From contig JACDDJ010000167.1 in assembly GCA_013817065.1 (NCBI GenBank), forward strand, positions 1 through 8,298: 8,298 bases of DNA, written 5' to 3'. Both the position numbers and the translations under genes were made by a program. This DNA is from Acidobacteriota bacterium. GTDB lineage: Bacteria; Acidobacteriota; Vicinamibacteria; Vicinamibacterales; 2-12-FULL-66-21. The notes below the pieces were generated by a model, which had not been told where the DNA came from, made no database searches, and was given only the letters and a program-made list of their open reading frames with translations. Positions 7,601 to 8,298 of this stretch are shown piece after piece; position 1 is the stretch's first letter, and each line of letters opens with the position of its first letter.

Positions 7601-7846
7601 CTTCACGCCGTAGGGACCTGGCTGCAGCAGCGGAACCGTGTAGAAGCCATCCGTGCCGGTCACCGCCGAGCGGGTCTGGTTGGTGTCCGTGTTCGTGACC
7701 TCGACCGCGACGCCGGGCATCACCCCGCCGGTCTGGTCGGTGACCAGCCCCGAAATCGTCCCGGTGGCCTGGGCATAGGCCGCCGCCGGCGTCAGCCATC
7801 CCAGTGCCACGCCGAGACAAACCGCCAACATTAGATATCTGCGCAT
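4649..7846 (-). CDS. TonB-dependent receptor, Oar-like, with carboxypeptidase-regulatory-like domain
   Basis: A 1065-residue outer-membrane receptor expected to bind a large nutrient and pass it to the periplasm using TonB-ExbBD energy. Residues 1-25 or 1-27 are a Sec signal (basic RR, hydrophobic 4-18, AYAQA). Residues 28-112 are a carboxypeptidase-regulatory-like (CarboxypepD_reg) beta domain: ATGTISGLVTDQTGGVMPG, then GFYTVPLLQPGPYGV. A TonB-box-like ESVKVTA lies at 117-123. The plug covers about 125-255, with LPLNGRNFTQL (147-157), NNFLLDGASNND (200-211) and SAEYGRNSGSVVNVVTKAGTN (from 237). The rest is a beta-barrel with many aromatic strands, ending QFGVKYLF; the terminal Phe is the usual barrel-assembly signal. 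Length is normal for this Oar-like class, which is expanded in Acidobacteriota. The ligand cannot be told from sequence. It starts 55 bases after the upstream phosphodiesterase gene and has a good SD. Confidence 0.95.
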   Translation of the reverse strand: MRRYLMLAVCLGVALGWLTPAAAYAQATGTISGLVTDQTGGVMPGVAVEVTNTDTNQTRSAVTGTDGFYTVPLLQPGPYGVKATLQGFRVTLREGVRVTVESTSRVDLALTVGGLEESVKVTADAPLVETASASLGTVIDQKKIVELPLNGRNFTQLGTLIPGVVAPPPALGGAAGDATPGGFGATTSGFSVNGMRNQSNNFLLDGASNNDTFNTGFVMRPPPDAIQEFKIQTHSYSAEYGRNSGSVVNVVTKAGTNVLHGAAWEFNRDDALQARNFFAPATPEKPKLKQNQFGAALGGPLVRDRMFGFGYYEGYRQTRGNTANILVLTEAQRAGNFGSTTIRDPLTGQPFPNNTIPQNRLSPIAVALMNEFIPLPNSGTNRYVISPETEDERNSFGGRVDFQISDRQTVLGRYMLTKTDAVTPPITTPIGNTSKSTLSDYMGSHTMILSTNAFNVARVSYNKIDARPAVTSGLRNEDFGINVPNTNALAQGLASIVISGFPTLGDPAQPFVQRGNDVFQFTDDFIWTRGAHSMKFGFDMRREHMLIAFINRPNGDFTFTGARSGNAAADFLLGLPGQFRRTTTNQAQDGVGYLYAGYAQDEWRPASNLTVTAGLRYELAQPFEDKNGALNAFHPGQQSVRFPDAPLNLVYPGDPGIPDGTYATDKNNFAPRLGLVYDPFGRGRTAIRAAWGVFYDALAGQGDFFQSGVLAPPFTPLVEVNSPAAITFANPIDSITGSGSRFPGGLIIIGWAEDFQTPYAYHFNATIQHQVGNNIGTEIGYVGSRGRNLPMFMEVNPFDIAAGRRVFPAFSLVRPTFSVAESKYDSLQASVRMRPTSGLNFLAAYTLGYAKDHVSGLNIGGEPRPVLPVTIGDEASIERALDFEWGNALFDVRHRFVVSFGAELPPPGNMGTVLRHVLGGWQVNGIIQKQTGFPVVVTDSVATRQQLVNRPDMTCDPNGDAPNTVVQWFNTSCFVRRPQAQTGDRPGNAERNITRGPGFASADLSLFKNIALTGAHRIQLRFEAFNAFNQVRFNNPVGAINAPDFGRITSAQDGRVIQFGVKYLF

Positions 7847-7855
7847 TCGTATGTG

Positions 7856-7861
7856 CTCCCT
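7856..7861 (-). promoter_or_regulatory. Ribosome binding site of the TonB-dependent receptor
   Basis: Minus-strand AGGGAG lies 9 bases before the ATG at 7846, a normal strength and spacing, and fixes the receptor start together with the signal peptide. Confidence 0.65.
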
Positions 7862-7901
7862 GAGTAGATTTCTGTCCGGCCAGCAGATTCAGATCCTGTC
7901 A

Positions 7902-8298
7902 CTAATTACTTCCACCGAGGATTCCAACCATCGCCACTCCTTCCGCGAGCGGCAGCTCGATACCGAGCAGCCGGGCGGCTGTCGGCGCAATGTCGATCTG
8001 CCGCGCCAGCGGCAACGCCAGACCTTTTTGAATACCGGCGCCTGCGGCGATCAATCCCGTGTGCATCGCCGGAGCGTCCGGCATGTAGCCATGATCACCG
8101 TGCCGGCTGCTCGCCACCATGAACTCCCCTATCGTGCCGGCGGCCGTCGTGTAACCCTCGGCCGGCTCGAGGAAGAGCAGCGCGTCGAGGTCACCGCCGC
8201 GCGCGGCGATCTCGTCGTGCCCGACCACGCGGAAGAGACCCTCGTAACGACCGTCAGCATGATCCCGAAAGAGTTTCTCGACCCGCGCGGCCAGGACC
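7902..8298 (-). CDS. Alkaline-phosphatase-superfamily phosphodiesterase/phosphatase, 5' end missing
   Basis: Only the C-terminal 132 or so residues are in the window. The frame stays open to the right edge, past the internal GTG at 8228, so the gene starts outside. The visible part matches the end of type I phosphodiesterase/nucleotide pyrophosphatase and related alkaline-phosphatase-superfamily enzymes. SRHGDHGYMPDAPAMHTG (His codon at 8091-8093) resembles the family GxHGY block that carries a late zinc-ligand His. IAAGAGIQKG then corresponds to the (F/I)IAxGPGIKxG strand, and IDIAPTAARLLGIELP to the closing VDIAPTxAxLLGIxxP block. These enzymes cleave phosphodiester or phosphate bonds at a Zn-bound Thr/Ser, usually in the periplasm. 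The nucleophile and remaining metal ligands lie outside, so a sulfatase-like or phosphonate-hydrolase-like member is not excluded. The stop is 55 bases before the receptor start, same strand. Confidence 0.85.
   Translation of the reverse strand, partial: VLAARVEKLFRDHADGRYEGLFRVVGHDEIAARGGDLDALLFLEPAEGYTTAAGTIGEFMVASSRHGDHGYMPDAPAMHTGLIAAGAGIQKGLALPLARQIDIAPTAARLLGIELPLAEGVAMVGILGGSN

Noticed and set aside
7896..7915. Pho-box-like CTGTCACTAAT before the receptor gene
   Set aside because: Only one half-site resembles the consensus, the second half fails, and it overlaps the end of the preceding gene.

Overview
The window is about 8.3 kb of GC-rich DNA. The large Oar-type TonB-dependent receptor with an N-terminal carboxypeptidase-regulatory-like domain, the Gly/Pro/Thr-rich lipoprotein, the TolB-like propeller protein and the GGGAGTT heptamer repeats together suggest an Acidobacteriota chromosome, perhaps Vicinamibacteria. 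That placement is inference from gene style; there is no rRNA or marker gene to confirm it. No tRNA, rRNA, CRISPR array, insertion sequence or phage gene is visible.

Layout: two genes read rightward, then four read leftward, and the two groups converge at about 1637-1809. The rightward pair is the 3' part of a TolB/WD40-like beta-propeller protein (cut by the left edge) and a putative outer-membrane lipoprotein of 282 residues made of two similar modules. The leftward group, in transcription order, is: the 3' part of an alkaline-phosphatase-superfamily phosphodiesterase/phosphatase (cut by the right edge), a 1065-residue TonB-dependent receptor, an exported P1 (S58/DmpA-type) aminopeptidase, and a Tat-exported PhoD-type phosphatase/phosphodiesterase. 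Gaps in the leftward group are 55, 90 (or 87) and 16 bases, so it could be one transcription unit.

The working idea is an envelope nutrient-acquisition locus: hydrolases outside the cytoplasm release phosphate, nucleosides or small peptides, and an outer-membrane receptor sits beside them. Co-function is inferred from order, strand, short gaps and export signals only.

The most unusual DNA is in the junctions. Between the receptor and the peptidase is a perfect-period 7-bp repeat that turns round on itself to make a stem of about 28 bp and places SD-like GGGAG units just ahead of the peptidase start. Between the peptidase and phoD is a 20-bp tandem duplication (19/20 identical) that copies the peptidase stop, creates a 7-codon mini-ORF with GTGA stop/start overlaps at both ends, and supplies the phoD SD and GTG start. 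The PhoD protein also appears to carry Asp in place of the iron-ligand Cys of Bacillus PhoD.
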